Shown here in pieces: positions 47,529-55,593 of a stretch of 55,593 nucleotides of DNA. Every line of letters starts with the position of its first letter. Positions within the stretch are counted from its first letter, which is position 1. A program made the position numbers and the translations under genes. The DNA is from Candidatus Anammoxibacter sp. (lineage in GTDB: Bacteria > Planctomycetota > Brocadiia > Brocadiales > Anammoxibacteraceae), in NCBI GenBank assembly GCA_021777055.1, contig JAIQZO010000004.1:1-55593 (forward strand). Reading direction: 5' to 3'. Under the pieces are notes generated by a model. It saw only the letters and a list, made by a program, of their open reading frames with translations. It was not told the origin of the DNA and did not search any database.

Positions 47529-48575
47529 TTAAGATTTCACGATAGTTAATAAAAGATTACGACATTTTTTCAATCTGGATCGTCCAATTGCAAAGACCAA
47601 AAGCATGATTAAGACTTTTTTCTCTAATAAATAACTAGGTTTATACTTAATAGATTTTATTAAATGACAAAAAGCCTTTTTGTTATCCACATTTTTACCA
47701 TATGCGTAAGCACTACTGGCATATTTATGTACATGGGCGTATGCTTTATTCTTAAAACTACTTATCTTTGGTAATATGTCATCATTATTAAACAAGCTAT
47801 TTAAAACAGAAAATTTTTCTTCCGAGGACACATCAGTTTTGTCAAATGTTTTTGCTTCACCATACTGTCTGAAATTTGCTAAAGTTTCAGGAAAATATGA
47901 AACTTTAAACTCTTTTAATGCGATGCGAAGCCAATATTCCCAATCCATGACAAGATGTAATTCTTCATTTACATCGCCAGTTTCTTGTATAACTTTGCGT
48001 CTAATAAAACTTGACTGCTGGGGAATAAACCACTCATTACAAACCAATGACTTTAAATCAAAATCCTTCGCCGGGGCTTTATTTGTAACTTGTCCATTTT
48101 CATCAATAATATTGCAATCACCATAAAGCATTCCAATATCATAATTTTCTAACATAAAATTAGCCGTCTTTTGAAGAGCTCCCATCTCATAAGTATCATC
48201 AGAGTTAAGCCAAGCTAAAATTTCACCGCTTGAACGATGCCATCCCTTATTGATCGCATCTGACTGACCATTATCTGGCTCACTAACCCAAAAAGAGAGC
48301 CATGGCCCGTATTTTCTGATAATTTCAGCACTTCCATCTGTTGAGCCACCATCCATAATTATATATTCTAAATTGGGATACCCTTGCAACAAAACTGATC
48401 GAATGGTCTCCTCAATAAATTGAGCCTGATTAAATGAAGGAGTGACAACACTTATTTTCGGCCAAATCTTACCATCATCCATTGTTGAATCGATTTGTTT
48501 ACATTCAGTTGTCCATGGCCACCCTGTTTTATTAACTGGAGGAGCTGGTAGTTCTGTAAGGATAGGGCTTTTCAT
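47529..48575 (-). CDS. Family 2 glycosyltransferase
   Basis: The frame is open to 48620, but the first 15 codons lie in the end of the MITE-like repeat. I therefore prefer the ATG at 48573-48575 (MKSPILTELPAPPVNKTGWP), giving 348 residues. GT-A motifs: KISVVTPSFNQAQFIEETIR, LEYIIMDGGSTDGSAEIIRK, the DxD-equivalent LAWLNSDDTYEMGAL, and the acceptor region WFIPQQSSFIRRKV and HLVMDWEYWLRIAL. The C-terminal ~100 residues are helical and basic. It is the likely transferase of one residue of the repeat unit. Alternatively, insertion of the element may have supplied a new start, adding 15 residues. Confidence 0.9.
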   Translation of the reverse strand: MKSPILTELPAPPVNKTGWPWTTECKQIDSTMDDGKIWPKISVVTPSFNQAQFIEETIRSVLLQGYPNLEYIIMDGGSTDGSAEIIRKYGPWLSFWVSEPDNGQSDAINKGWHRSSGEILAWLNSDDTYEMGALQKTANFMLENYDIGMLYGDCNIIDENGQVTNKAPAKDFDLKSLVCNEWFIPQQSSFIRRKVIQETGDVNEELHLVMDWEYWLRIALKEFKVSYFPETLANFRQYGEAKTFDKTDVSSEEKFSVLNSLFNNDDILPKISSFKNKAYAHVHKYASSAYAYGKNVDNKKAFCHLIKSIKYKPSYLLEKKVLIMLLVFAIGRSRLKKCRNLLLTIVKS

Positions 48576-48584
48576 TTTGAATAT

Positions 48585-48710
48585 TATTTGGAAGTTATGA
48601 TTGAGTGATTCCACAGCCATCGCCTTAGCTAAATCAAGGAAATCACGATTGAATTACATTCAAAGATAGCAGAAGATTGCTAAATTTGAATCTCTAATTA
48701 CTTTGAGTAT
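48585..48710 (-). repeat. MITE-like dispersed element, copy 3
   Basis: Third copy, abutting the start of the GT2 gene. Conserved parts are ATTTGGAAGTTATGATTGAG, ATTCCACAG, TAGCTAAATCAAGG, ATCACGATTGAATTACATTC and CAAAGATAGC. It is more diverged than the other two. Because its outer end overlaps the open frame of the neighbour, it probably sits in that gene's leader. Confidence 0.72.
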
Positions 48711-49094
48711 TCTCTGTAGGTTAACATATAAAACTTATTTTGGACAGATATTATTCTTTAAAAATATAAGAACTTATTAGTAATGGACAGAATTTCCATC
48801 TAAAGCAAAATCATCCACAATTATTAAGCAATCAAACATCAGTTTTTCATAATAACGAAAGCAACGCTTAAGTTTTGGCTCAATCAGTTTGAACAATTCT
48901 TATCTAAATATAAACATAAAACATGAAAGTTATCTTCACCCGCATCCTCAGTTGTTAATTTTCGGTATTTAATTCTTTATGTTTAATCTATAATTTTACA
49001 TATCACACATCACTAAACAAGTATTATAATTTCCCACACGTTAGGCAAGAAAACTTTCTGTTTTCCATAAAACATGTTTTTGAGATTTTTTCAT
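48711..49094. other. Intergenic spacer, nothing recognised beyond the repeat
   Basis: About 380 bp of AT-rich sequence between the MITE-like copy 3 and the end of the DUF5672-type gene. No gene or convincing terminator was identified. Confidence 0.35.
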
Positions 49095-49934
49095 TTATTT
49101 GAGCAAATAGGGTTTCCAAAATTCTTCATCATATCTTTGCCATGCATGACAACCAAACGGAAGTCGGTAATTATTTTGTTCATAACAATATCGTGGAACA
49201 CATTCAAATGAGAATTCAAGAGCCGTTTCTAAAGGTGCTATGTTAAATCCGGGATAGTAATGACTTCCCCTACTCACAAGAAAACGCTCTTCACTTAGTT
49301 TGTATCGGGCTAATTCCCACTTTACACCATTAAACATTTTTAAATGTTTTAGCCATTTTTTCACATAAATACTGATTTTTTTGCTATTGTTAGTTTTATA
49401 TAGCTGTTCCTTATATTCGGTAGGGTCGACAGAATATCTTTTAGAATTAAATATTTTGAGAAAACTTTCTACTTTTTTTAGCGCAAAGCCGCTATTTCCG
49501 ACCTTACCTTCGTAAGCCGGATTTCCATAATAGACAGCATCTTTATGTTTAATCCAAGGAGCACCAATAAAATCAAAGTCCCGGTCACACCATTCTTTTA
49601 ATTGATCCGAAAAAACCAAAGCATCTAATTGATAAATTAGTATATATTTGTAATCAATAAAACGCTCATAAAGTTTGGGAGAGAACAACAATTTCAAATG
49701 TGCATCTGCACTTCCAAAATACTTGTCGCTAAATCTCTCTATTTTAAAACCAGGACGTTCAAATCTTAGACTTTCCGGCATCAAGAAATATTTATCATAT
49801 TTACCAAGGTAATGAGTTAGATGTTTTAATGATACCTCTTCACCCGGCGTCAATTGGTCCCTGTTTGACAACGGCACCACTATTGCGACAAGCTTTTGAG
49901 GTATTTCTTTTTGCGAGTTATTGCTTATAGTCAT
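49095..49934 (-). CDS. DUF5672 family protein (putative glycosyltransferase)
   Basis: 279 residues. Family hallmark: ILIYQLDALVFSDQLKEWCD followed by FDFIGAPWIKH, with GNSGFALKKVESFLKIF further on and ERFLVSR plus the C-terminal PFGCHAWQRYDEEFWKPYL. DUF5672 proteins are found in polysaccharide and glycosyltransferase contexts, and the QLDALVF segment resembles a DxD-type nucleotide-sugar site. The activity is inferred, not known. The first ~23 codons and the upstream region are tandemly duplicated at 50111-50350, leaving a truncated second start upstream. It is the first gene of the minus-strand cluster as seen here. Confidence 0.82.
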   Translation of the reverse strand: MTISNNSQKEIPQKLVAIVVPLSNRDQLTPGEEVSLKHLTHYLGKYDKYFLMPESLRFERPGFKIERFSDKYFGSADAHLKLLFSPKLYERFIDYKYILIYQLDALVFSDQLKEWCDRDFDFIGAPWIKHKDAVYYGNPAYEGKVGNSGFALKKVESFLKIFNSKRYSVDPTEYKEQLYKTNNSKKISIYVKKWLKHLKMFNGVKWELARYKLSEERFLVSRGSHYYPGFNIAPLETALEFSFECVPRYCYEQNNYRLPFGCHAWQRYDEEFWKPYLLK

Positions 49935-50350
49935 ATGTTCTCTCTTTTGTCTATGTAAAAACCTTAATCATGAAAACTATTGTAAAGTTAAATAATACTT
50001 ACAAGTGACTCGTCAACTAATGATTTCGCAGATTTACAAAGACTTATTTTGTTCTGAAATTGATATCGGAGTATTTATTATAAGATGTGCCTTACAAAAC
50101 ATCAAGATTTGATAACGGCACCACTATTGAAACAAGCTTTCGAGGTATTTCTTTTTGCGAGTTATTACTTATAATCATATGTTCTCTCTTTTGTCTATGT
50201 AAAAACCTTAATCATGAAAACTATTGTAAAGTTAAATAATACTTACAAGTGACTCGTCAACTAATGATTCCGCAGATTTACAAAGACTTATTTTGTTCTG
50301 AAATTGATATTGGAGTATTTATTATAAGATGTACCTTACGAAACATCAAG
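49867..50350. repeat. 244-bp tandem duplication, two copies
   Basis: Copy 1 (about 49867-50110) and copy 2 (about 50111-50350) are related with an offset of 244 bp and roughly 95% identity. Copy 1 includes the first ~23 codons of the DUF5672 gene and its 5' flank. Copy 2 therefore carries a second start (ATG at 50176-50178) reading MIISNNSQKEIPRKLVSIVV, then eight more codons to a stop. Both copies are followed by the same AT-rich leader. Confidence 0.88.
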
Positions 50351-50441
50351 AAATGAAGGCATGTATGACTTTGTTGATTTACTTCAATTTTAATCGCTTT
50401 CCAAAAGAACTGTGCACTTAAGTTATTGCTATTAGAATATA

Positions 50442-50478
50442 AGGGGTGATCATTTGTAATATACCGATGACCACCCCT
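50442..50478 (-). terminator. Hairpin downstream of the phosphatase-fusion gene
   Basis: AGGGGTGATCAT pairs with ATGACCACCCCT (one mismatch) around a 13-base loop, starting 22 bp after the stop codon at 50501. The minus-strand 3' flank is TATATTCTAA, which is only moderately T-rich. It is a plausible intrinsic terminator. Confidence 0.7.
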
Positions 50479-50500
50479 ATACATTTTCCCGGACCGGTTA

Positions 50501-53500
50501 CTATTGATACAGAATATTATCGTAATAAGCGTCCTGCTGGTTTGTTTCAACCTCAAAATTGTTAATCAAAATACTAGTTGTATCAGTATTTAATGTTAGC
50601 TCGTTACCAAATGCATTTACAGTTGTAAGGTTCGGGCTGAAATCAATTGTTATAGTATAATTAGTGTTTTGAACAAATCCATTTACAAAAGGTACATTTT
50701 CCACTTCAACACCACCTACTATCTTTTTCATCTGGTACGGCCCATAACCATCTGAATTTGACATCTCATAATAGTTATTTGCGTCTTGTATTAGGCGAAT
50801 CTCAACCCAACCACCGAAAGGATATTTTGTTGTTGGAAGGAAGTCTATACTAAAACTTCCGTTATCAGCAGCGGGCAGACTATGGGAAAACTGGATCCCC
50901 ATATTGTCACCTGTACCTACTTGAGCCCTATTACCTATTGAATCATAGGCAAATGACGAACCAGCCCCCCACACATCAACAACCGTATAATTTCCTGTAG
51001 TATCTGTATCGAAATTATCACTGAATAGTGCATTAATAACAATCGTCCCGGGCGAATAGGCACTTACCTGAGGATTCGTGCCATCATCTGTTAGTCCGTA
51101 TACATAATACGTGCCGGGGAGCATTCCCGCTGTATCCCATGAACACGTTACTCCTGTCCCTTCTACTGCTGATGCGCAGGCTCCGATTATCGCTGTACCA
51201 TCTAAACCTGTATTATCAGCATCGTAGAAGAATGCCGCCGTTACTGTGTCTTCCGCATCTCCTAGATCATACGTGATATTATATAAATCTCCTACAGTTA
51301 TTGTATCTCCTACTCCATTCGGTTCTGACACACTCAATGTTGGCGCTGCATTCCCAACCGAATTGATTGTTATGACCCCTGACGAATAGGCGCTTATCTG
51401 CGGATTCGTTCCATCATCTGTTAAGCCGTACACATAATACGTACCGGGGAGCATTCCCGTTGTATCCCATGAACACGTTACCCCTGTTCCTTCTATTGCC
51501 GATGCGCAGGCTCCGATTATTGCTGTTCCATCTAAACCCGTATTATCAGCATCGTAGAAGAATGCCGCCGTCACTGTTTCTTCCGCATCCCCTAGATCAT
51601 ACGTGATATCATATAAATCCCCTACAGTTATTGTATCACTTATACCGTTTGGTTCAGTTATGTTTAGTGTCGGCAGAGAATTACCAGTTGTTAATAAAAT
51701 GTTATCAAAGAATGCATCCTGCTGGTTTGTTTCGACCTCAAGATTGTTAATCAAAATACTCGTTGTATCAGTATTTAATGTTAGCAAGTCACCAAATGCA
51801 TTTACAGTTGTAAGGTTCGGGCTGAAATCAATTGTTATAGTATAATTAGTGTTCTGAACAAACCCATTTATAAAAGGTACATTTTCCACTTCAACACCAC
51901 CTACTATCTTTTTCATCTGGTAGGGCCCATAACCATCAGAATTTGACATCTCATAATAGTTATTTGCGTCTTGTATAAGACGAATCTCAACCCAACCACC
52001 GAAAGGATATTTTGTTGTTGGAAGGAAGTCTATACTAAAACTTCCGTTATCAGTAGCGGACAGACTATGGGAAAACTGGATCCCCATATTGTCACCTGTA
52101 CCTACTTGAGCCCTATTACCTATTGAATCATAGGCAAATGACGAACCAGATCCCCACACCTCAACAACCGTATAGTTTCCTGTAGTATCTGTATCGAAAT
52201 TATCACTAAATAGTGAAGCGCTCGCATTAATAACAATCGTACCTGGCGAATAGGCACTTACCTGAGGATTCGTTCCATCATCTGTTAAGCCGTATACATA
52301 ATACGTACCGGGGGACATTCCCGTTGTATCCCATGAACACGTTACTCCTGTCCCTTCTGCTGCCGATGCGCAGGCTCCGATTATCGCTGTTCCATCTAAA
52401 CCCGTATTATCAGCATCGTAGAAGAATGCCGCCGTCACTGTATCTTCTGCATCTCCTAGATCATACGTAATATCATATAAATCTCCGACAGTAACTGTAT
52501 CTCCTACTCCATTCGGCTCTGACACACTCAATGTTGGCGCTGAATTCCCAACCGCATTGATTGTTATGACCCCTGATGAATAGGCGCTTACCTGAGGATT
52601 TGTTCCATCATCTGTTAGTCCGTATACATAATACGTACCGGGGGACATTCCCGTTGTGTCCCATGAACACGTTACTCCTGTTCCTTCTATTGCCGATGCG
52701 CAGGCTCCTGTTATCGCTGTTCCATCTAGGCCTGTATTGTCTGCATCGTGAAAGAATGCCGCCGTCACTGTATCTTCCGCATCTCCTAGATCATACGTAA
52801 TATCATATAAATCTCCGACAGTAACTGTATCTCCTACTCCATTCGGCTCTGACACACTCAATGTTGGCGCTGAATTTTGTAATGTTACTGTTACATTCAC
52901 GGTCGCGGTATTAGATATTGCCCCTAAAGTATCCTTAACTGTGTACGTAAATGTATCGATACCTGTAAACCCAAATTCAGGTGTATAGGTAACCGTACCA
53001 TCAGGATTAGGATCGGCTTGTATACCACCAACAGGGAAATCCACAATAGTCACTGTTGTGGGGTCAATAACTCCATCATCGGAATCATTATCAATAACAT
53101 CAATTATAACTTGAGTTTCCTTAATAGTGTTAGCATCATCATCCGTAGCAACAGGCGGATCATTACCTGCATGAACAGTTACAGTTCCAATATTAGATAT
53201 TAGCCCTAGATTATCCATAACTGTATAAGTGAAGATATCCGCCCCAACAAAACCTACGTTAGGGGTATATGTTACAGTCCCATCACCAATTACAGCAGTT
53301 GATCCATTAGGCACATCATCAACAATAGCCACAGTTGCAGGATCTACGCTACCATCACTATCCGTATCGTTAGCAACAACATCAATTATAACAGGTATAT
53401 CTAGTGGAGTAGTTGCTATGTCATCAACCGCAACAGGTGGTAGGTTCGCCGAACTACCACTAGTAAGAAAGATGTTATCAAAATAAGCCTCCTGTTGGTT

Positions 53501-55593
53501 TATTTCAACTTCAAAACTATTAATCAAGATACTAGTTGTATCAGTATTTAATGTTAGCTCGTCACCAAATGCATTTACAGTTGTAAGGGTTGGACTAAAG
53601 TTGATGATCATGGAGTAATTAGTATTCTGAACAAACCCATTTGTAAATGGTACATTCTCCACCTCAACACCACCTACAAACTTTTTCATCTGGTACGGTC
53701 CATAACCATCAGAATTTGACAATTCATAATAATTATTAGCATCTTGTATAAGACGTATTTCAATCCAGCCACCTAAAGGATACTTTACAGTTGGAAGAAA
53801 ATCTATACCAAAAACTCCGTCATCAGTAGCAGTCAAGCTATTGGAGAACTGCAGCCCCAAATTGTCACCAGAAATCACTTGAGCTCTGTCACCTATTGAA
53901 TCATAGACAAACGACGAACCGGATCCCCACACTTCAACAACCGTATAGTTTGCGGTTGTATCCGAACTAAAATCGTCAGAAAAAAGAATTTGCCCGACAT
54001 TTATTGTGACATTTGCAACATTTGAGGTTGTCCCAAGCGTGTCATTAACAGTATATGTAAATTGATCGGAACCTATAAACCCTGGGTCAGGAGTATAATC
54101 CACTGTGCCGTTAGCGTTTGCAACTGCGGATCCATTACCCGGCACACTTACAACAACAGAGGCGGGGTCTATACCACCATCTAAATCCTCGTCATTAGAG
54201 ACTACGTCTATTACTACTAATGTTTCAACTCCCGTAAACGCAATATCATCATTCGCGATAGGAATCAAATTATCAAAAACAGTGTTCATTACATTGAAAA
54301 CATTAGTATTATCAAGATATGTACCTCGAACTGTATCATTATTTGTAGAATAATTTGCAAAGAGATTTGAACCTACACCTCTTGTATAAAGGGGAATAAG
54401 ACTATTTGAATGACTACCGGTGTTCCAGGCCCAATACACGACTTCCCCTGCATCGATAACACTATCATTATCAAGATCATCCCAACTTGCCCTACGTCCG
54501 CCGCTACCAGAATATACCTTTTCAAGTCCTATAGTTGTATCGTTTACAGTACCAAGAGGTAAATTTGGAAATATACCGGTATCAGGAGTAAGGTAACCAG
54601 TCTCATGATCTCCGGTAACAATAAGCAAAGTATCATCCCAATCACTACCGTTTGCAGGATCATCTATCCAATCAATAACGGCCTGAACGGCATCATTAAA
54701 ATCTATCATTTCACCCACAAGCTGATCCATGTTATTCGCATGTCCAGCCCAATCTACAGCACCACCTTCTATCATAAGAACAAACCCTGAGGCATTTCGA
54801 TTCAGCACAGTTAAGGCGGCAAGAGCACAATCTGAAAGAGTCGGTCTATCACTGTTAAAGTTCGAACCATCCGCCAATCGGAAAATATGGCCTCCAAAAA
54901 GCCCTGCTAATTTTGTTGTACTTGCATTATTAGCCGCATTTAGTAGCGCAGTACCACCATCTACCCCTGTTTGACGTTCCACCAAGACATGTTTACCAGC
55001 CTGGCCACTTTCATTTCCAAGTTTAGTTGAAATTGCGCTGTTAATATATGCTGACCCACTTGACCCAATTACAACATCTGCAACAGGTAATGTTACCCCA
55101 TGCCCTCCGCCATATAATGGATCGGAAGCTAAACCAGTTGTATTTGGATCACCAAAAAATGCTTCATCCGCAATTGCATAACCATTTGAACGTACATCAT
55201 TATGTGATGTCCAGGCTCCTGGTGTACCATGTGAAACGGCAACTGAGCTTACAGAACCTACCGCCTTTATTAATTGTTTAGATTTTTCTCCTATTGCAAA
55301 TAAACGGCTTGCATCACCTGTTGAAACACTAATATTTCCAACGTCAGTTTTAGAACCGGTATATAATGCTGATGCAGCAGCAGCACTATCTGTAACTGCA
55401 TTTTGCAAAACATATTGGAAATTTGTCCAAGCTTGCGTTGTATCATAGCTACCACCTATTGGATAAGTTGACATCCAATACTGTGTCCAATCAGTACTTG
55501 TCTGATACAGAGGCGTAGTTCCTGTGTATTTATTAGCCGCCTCAATCTGCTTTTCGCCCCAACCATCCGCAATCATTAATATAACATTTCTTG
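50501..55593 (-). CDS. Alkaline phosphatase fused to a surface-repeat array (5' end beyond window)
   Basis: Partial. The frame runs in from the right edge; RNVIL precedes MIADGWG, the first metal-site motif of alkaline phosphatases, so the true start and signal peptide lie outside. Residue numbers below count from that Met. Phosphatase domain about 1-430: nucleophile Ser64 in TDSAAAAS, EGGAVDWAGHANN, TGDHETGYL, and the late His in NTGSHSNSLIPL. Then a cadherin-like Ig, recurrent domain 1, two cadherin-like Ig domains, two ~105-residue repeats (PTLSVSEPNGVGDT...), recurrent domain 2, two more 105-residue repeats and recurrent domain 3 at the C-terminus. The 105-residue units each have two Cys (GACAS, VTCSW). 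It is probably a secreted or surface phosphate-scavenging enzyme held in the matrix; the anchoring role is inference. Confidence 0.92.
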   Translation of the reverse strand, partial: RNVILMIADGWGEKQIEAANKYTGTTPLYQTSTDWTQYWMSTYPIGGSYDTTQAWTNFQYVLQNAVTDSAAAASALYTGSKTDVGNISVSTGDASRLFAIGEKSKQLIKAVGSVSSVAVSHGTPGAWTSHNDVRSNGYAIADEAFFGDPNTTGLASDPLYGGGHGVTLPVADVVIGSSGSAYINSAISTKLGNESGQAGKHVLVERQTGVDGGTALLNAANNASTTKLAGLFGGHIFRLADGSNFNSDRPTLSDCALAALTVLNRNASGFVLMIEGGAVDWAGHANNMDQLVGEMIDFNDAVQAVIDWIDDPANGSDWDDTLLIVTGDHETGYLTPDTGIFPNLPLGTVNDTTIGLEKVYSGSGGRRASWDDLDNDSVIDAGEVVYWAWNTGSHSNSLIPLYTRGVGSNLFANYSTNNDTVRGTYLDNTNVFNVMNTVFDNLIPIANDDIAFTGVETLVVIDVVSNDEDLDGGIDPASVVVSVPGNGSAVANANGTVDYTPDPGFIGSDQFTYTVNDTLGTTSNVANVTINVGQILFSDDFSSDTTANYTVVEVWGSGSSFVYDSIGDRAQVISGDNLGLQFSNSLTATDDGVFGIDFLPTVKYPLGGWIEIRLIQDANNYYELSNSDGYGPYQMKKFVGGVEVENVPFTNGFVQNTNYSMIINFSPTLTTVNAFGDELTLNTDTTSILINSFEVEINQQEAYFDNIFLTSGSSANLPPVAVDDIATTPLDIPVIIDVVANDTDSDGSVDPATVAIVDDVPNGSTAVIGDGTVTYTPNVGFVGADIFTYTVMDNLGLISNIGTVTVHAGNDPPVATDDDANTIKETQVIIDVIDNDSDDGVIDPTTVTIVDFPVGGIQADPNPDGTVTYTPEFGFTGIDTFTYTVKDTLGAISNTATVNVTVTLQNSAPTLSVSEPNGVGDTVTVGDLYDITYDLGDAEDTVTAAFFHDADNTGLDGTAITGACASAIEGTGVTCSWDTTGMSPGTYYVYGLTDDGTNPQVSAYSSGVITINAVGNSAPTLSVSEPNGVGDTVTVGDLYDITYDLGDAEDTVTAAFFYDADNTGLDGTAIIGACASAAEGTGVTCSWDTTGMSPGTYYVYGLTDDGTNPQVSAYSPGTIVINASASLFSDNFDTDTTGNYTVVEVWGSGSSFAYDSIGNRAQVGTGDNMGIQFSHSLSATDNGSFSIDFLPTTKYPFGGWVEIRLIQDANNYYEMSNSDGYGPYQMKKIVGGVEVENVPFINGFVQNTNYTITIDFSPNLTTVNAFGDLLTLNTDTTSILINNLEVETNQQDAFFDNILLTTGNSLPTLNITEPNGISDTITVGDLYDITYDLGDAEETVTAAFFYDADNTGLDGTAIIGACASAIEGTGVTCSWDTTGMLPGTYYVYGLTDDGTNPQISAYSSGVITINSVGNAAPTLSVSEPNGVGDTITVGDLYNITYDLGDAEDTVTAAFFYDADNTGLDGTAIIGACASAVEGTGVTCSWDTAGMLPGTYYVYGLTDDGTNPQVSAYSPGTIVINALFSDNFDTDTTGNYTVVDVWGAGSSFAYDSIGNRAQVGTGDNMGIQFSHSLPAADNGSFSIDFLPTTKYPFGGWVEIRLIQDANNYYEMSNSDGYGPYQMKKIVGGVEVENVPFVNGFVQNTNYTITIDFSPNLTTVNAFGNELTLNTDTTSILINNFEVETNQQDAYYDNILYQ
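50505..52875. repeat. In-frame ~1.19-kb tandem duplication inside the phosphatase-fusion gene
   Basis: Two long units (about 50505-51690 and 51695-52875) repeat with an offset of 1185-1194 bp. Each codes for two ~105-residue repeats plus one recurrent domain. The four 105-residue repeats are themselves near-identical at DNA level (about 51040-51355, 51366-51665, 52235-52555 and 52565-52875). A 9-base difference (adding SAS) separates the units, and the reading frame is kept throughout. Confidence 0.88.

Noticed and set aside
50501..52875. Regular repeats considered as a CRISPR array
   Set aside because: Repeats are about 315 bp and 1.19 kb, in frame and coding; there are no short repeats with unique spacers and no cas genes in the window.
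1..55593. tRNA, rRNA, phage or defence-system genes
   Set aside because: None recognised on either strand by eye; short structured RNAs other than the riboswitch could have been missed.

Overview
The window is AT-rich (roughly one third G+C by eye) and comes from a Gram-negative bacterium with an outer membrane: it carries an Mla/MCE lipid-transport set, a beta-barrel porin, and a large exopolysaccharide/O-antigen-type cluster. The base composition, the low gene density with long decayed spacers, the giant PKD/cadherin/Fn3 surface proteins and the sulfotransferases fit a Planctomycetota-like organism. I think of an anammox bacterium of the 'Candidatus Scalindua' type. That is inference from gene style; no rRNA or marker gene is present to prove it.

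Layout. (1) 464-7006, plus strand: a small membrane protein, then a tight operon of MlaE-like permease, MlaF-like protein with every ATPase motif eroded, MlaD/MCE protein, exported TPR protein and a TMTC-like membrane glycosyltransferase with TPRs. (2) 7028-11472: a MraY/WecA-type sugar-phosphate transferase (minus), a GT2 glycosyltransferase and a twin-cassette ABC ATPase (plus), and an exported coiled-coil repeat protein (minus). (3) 11730-18953, minus: two surface proteins of 1510 and 678 aa built around a recurring ~170-residue domain. The larger one has a textbook cyclic di-GMP-I (GEMM) riboswitch in its leader. (4) 18954-29434: a sulfotransferase, an outer-membrane beta-barrel of the exopolysaccharide-associated type, and two paralogous secreted parallel beta-helix proteins flanking a decayed transposase, with long empty spacers. 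(5) 29832-49934, all minus: a polysaccharide cluster with initiating sugar transferase, PLP aminotransferase, sulfotransferase, seven glycosyltransferase-type genes plus a DUF5672 gene, a Gfo/Idh/MocA-epimerase fusion, O-antigen ligase/polymerase, CapK/PaaK-like ligase, CapA-like protein and GDP-mannose 4,6-dehydratase. (6) 50501 to the right edge, minus: an alkaline phosphatase fused to a long surface-repeat array, 5'-truncated by the window.

Working model (inference): lipid-linked sugars are started by the two phosphoglycosyl transferases, extended by the glycosyltransferases, and possibly sulfated and polymerised, giving an extracellular polysaccharide. The large surface proteins, at least one of them under c-di-GMP control, would be matrix or adhesin partners. 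The ten copies of one unnamed domain shared by three otherwise different surface proteins, including a phosphatase, are the common thread of the window.

Sequence plasticity is visible: three copies of a ~120-150 bp MITE-like element between polysaccharide genes, a 244-bp tandem duplication of the 5' end of the DUF5672 gene, and a ~1.19-kb in-frame tandem duplication inside the phosphatase fusion.
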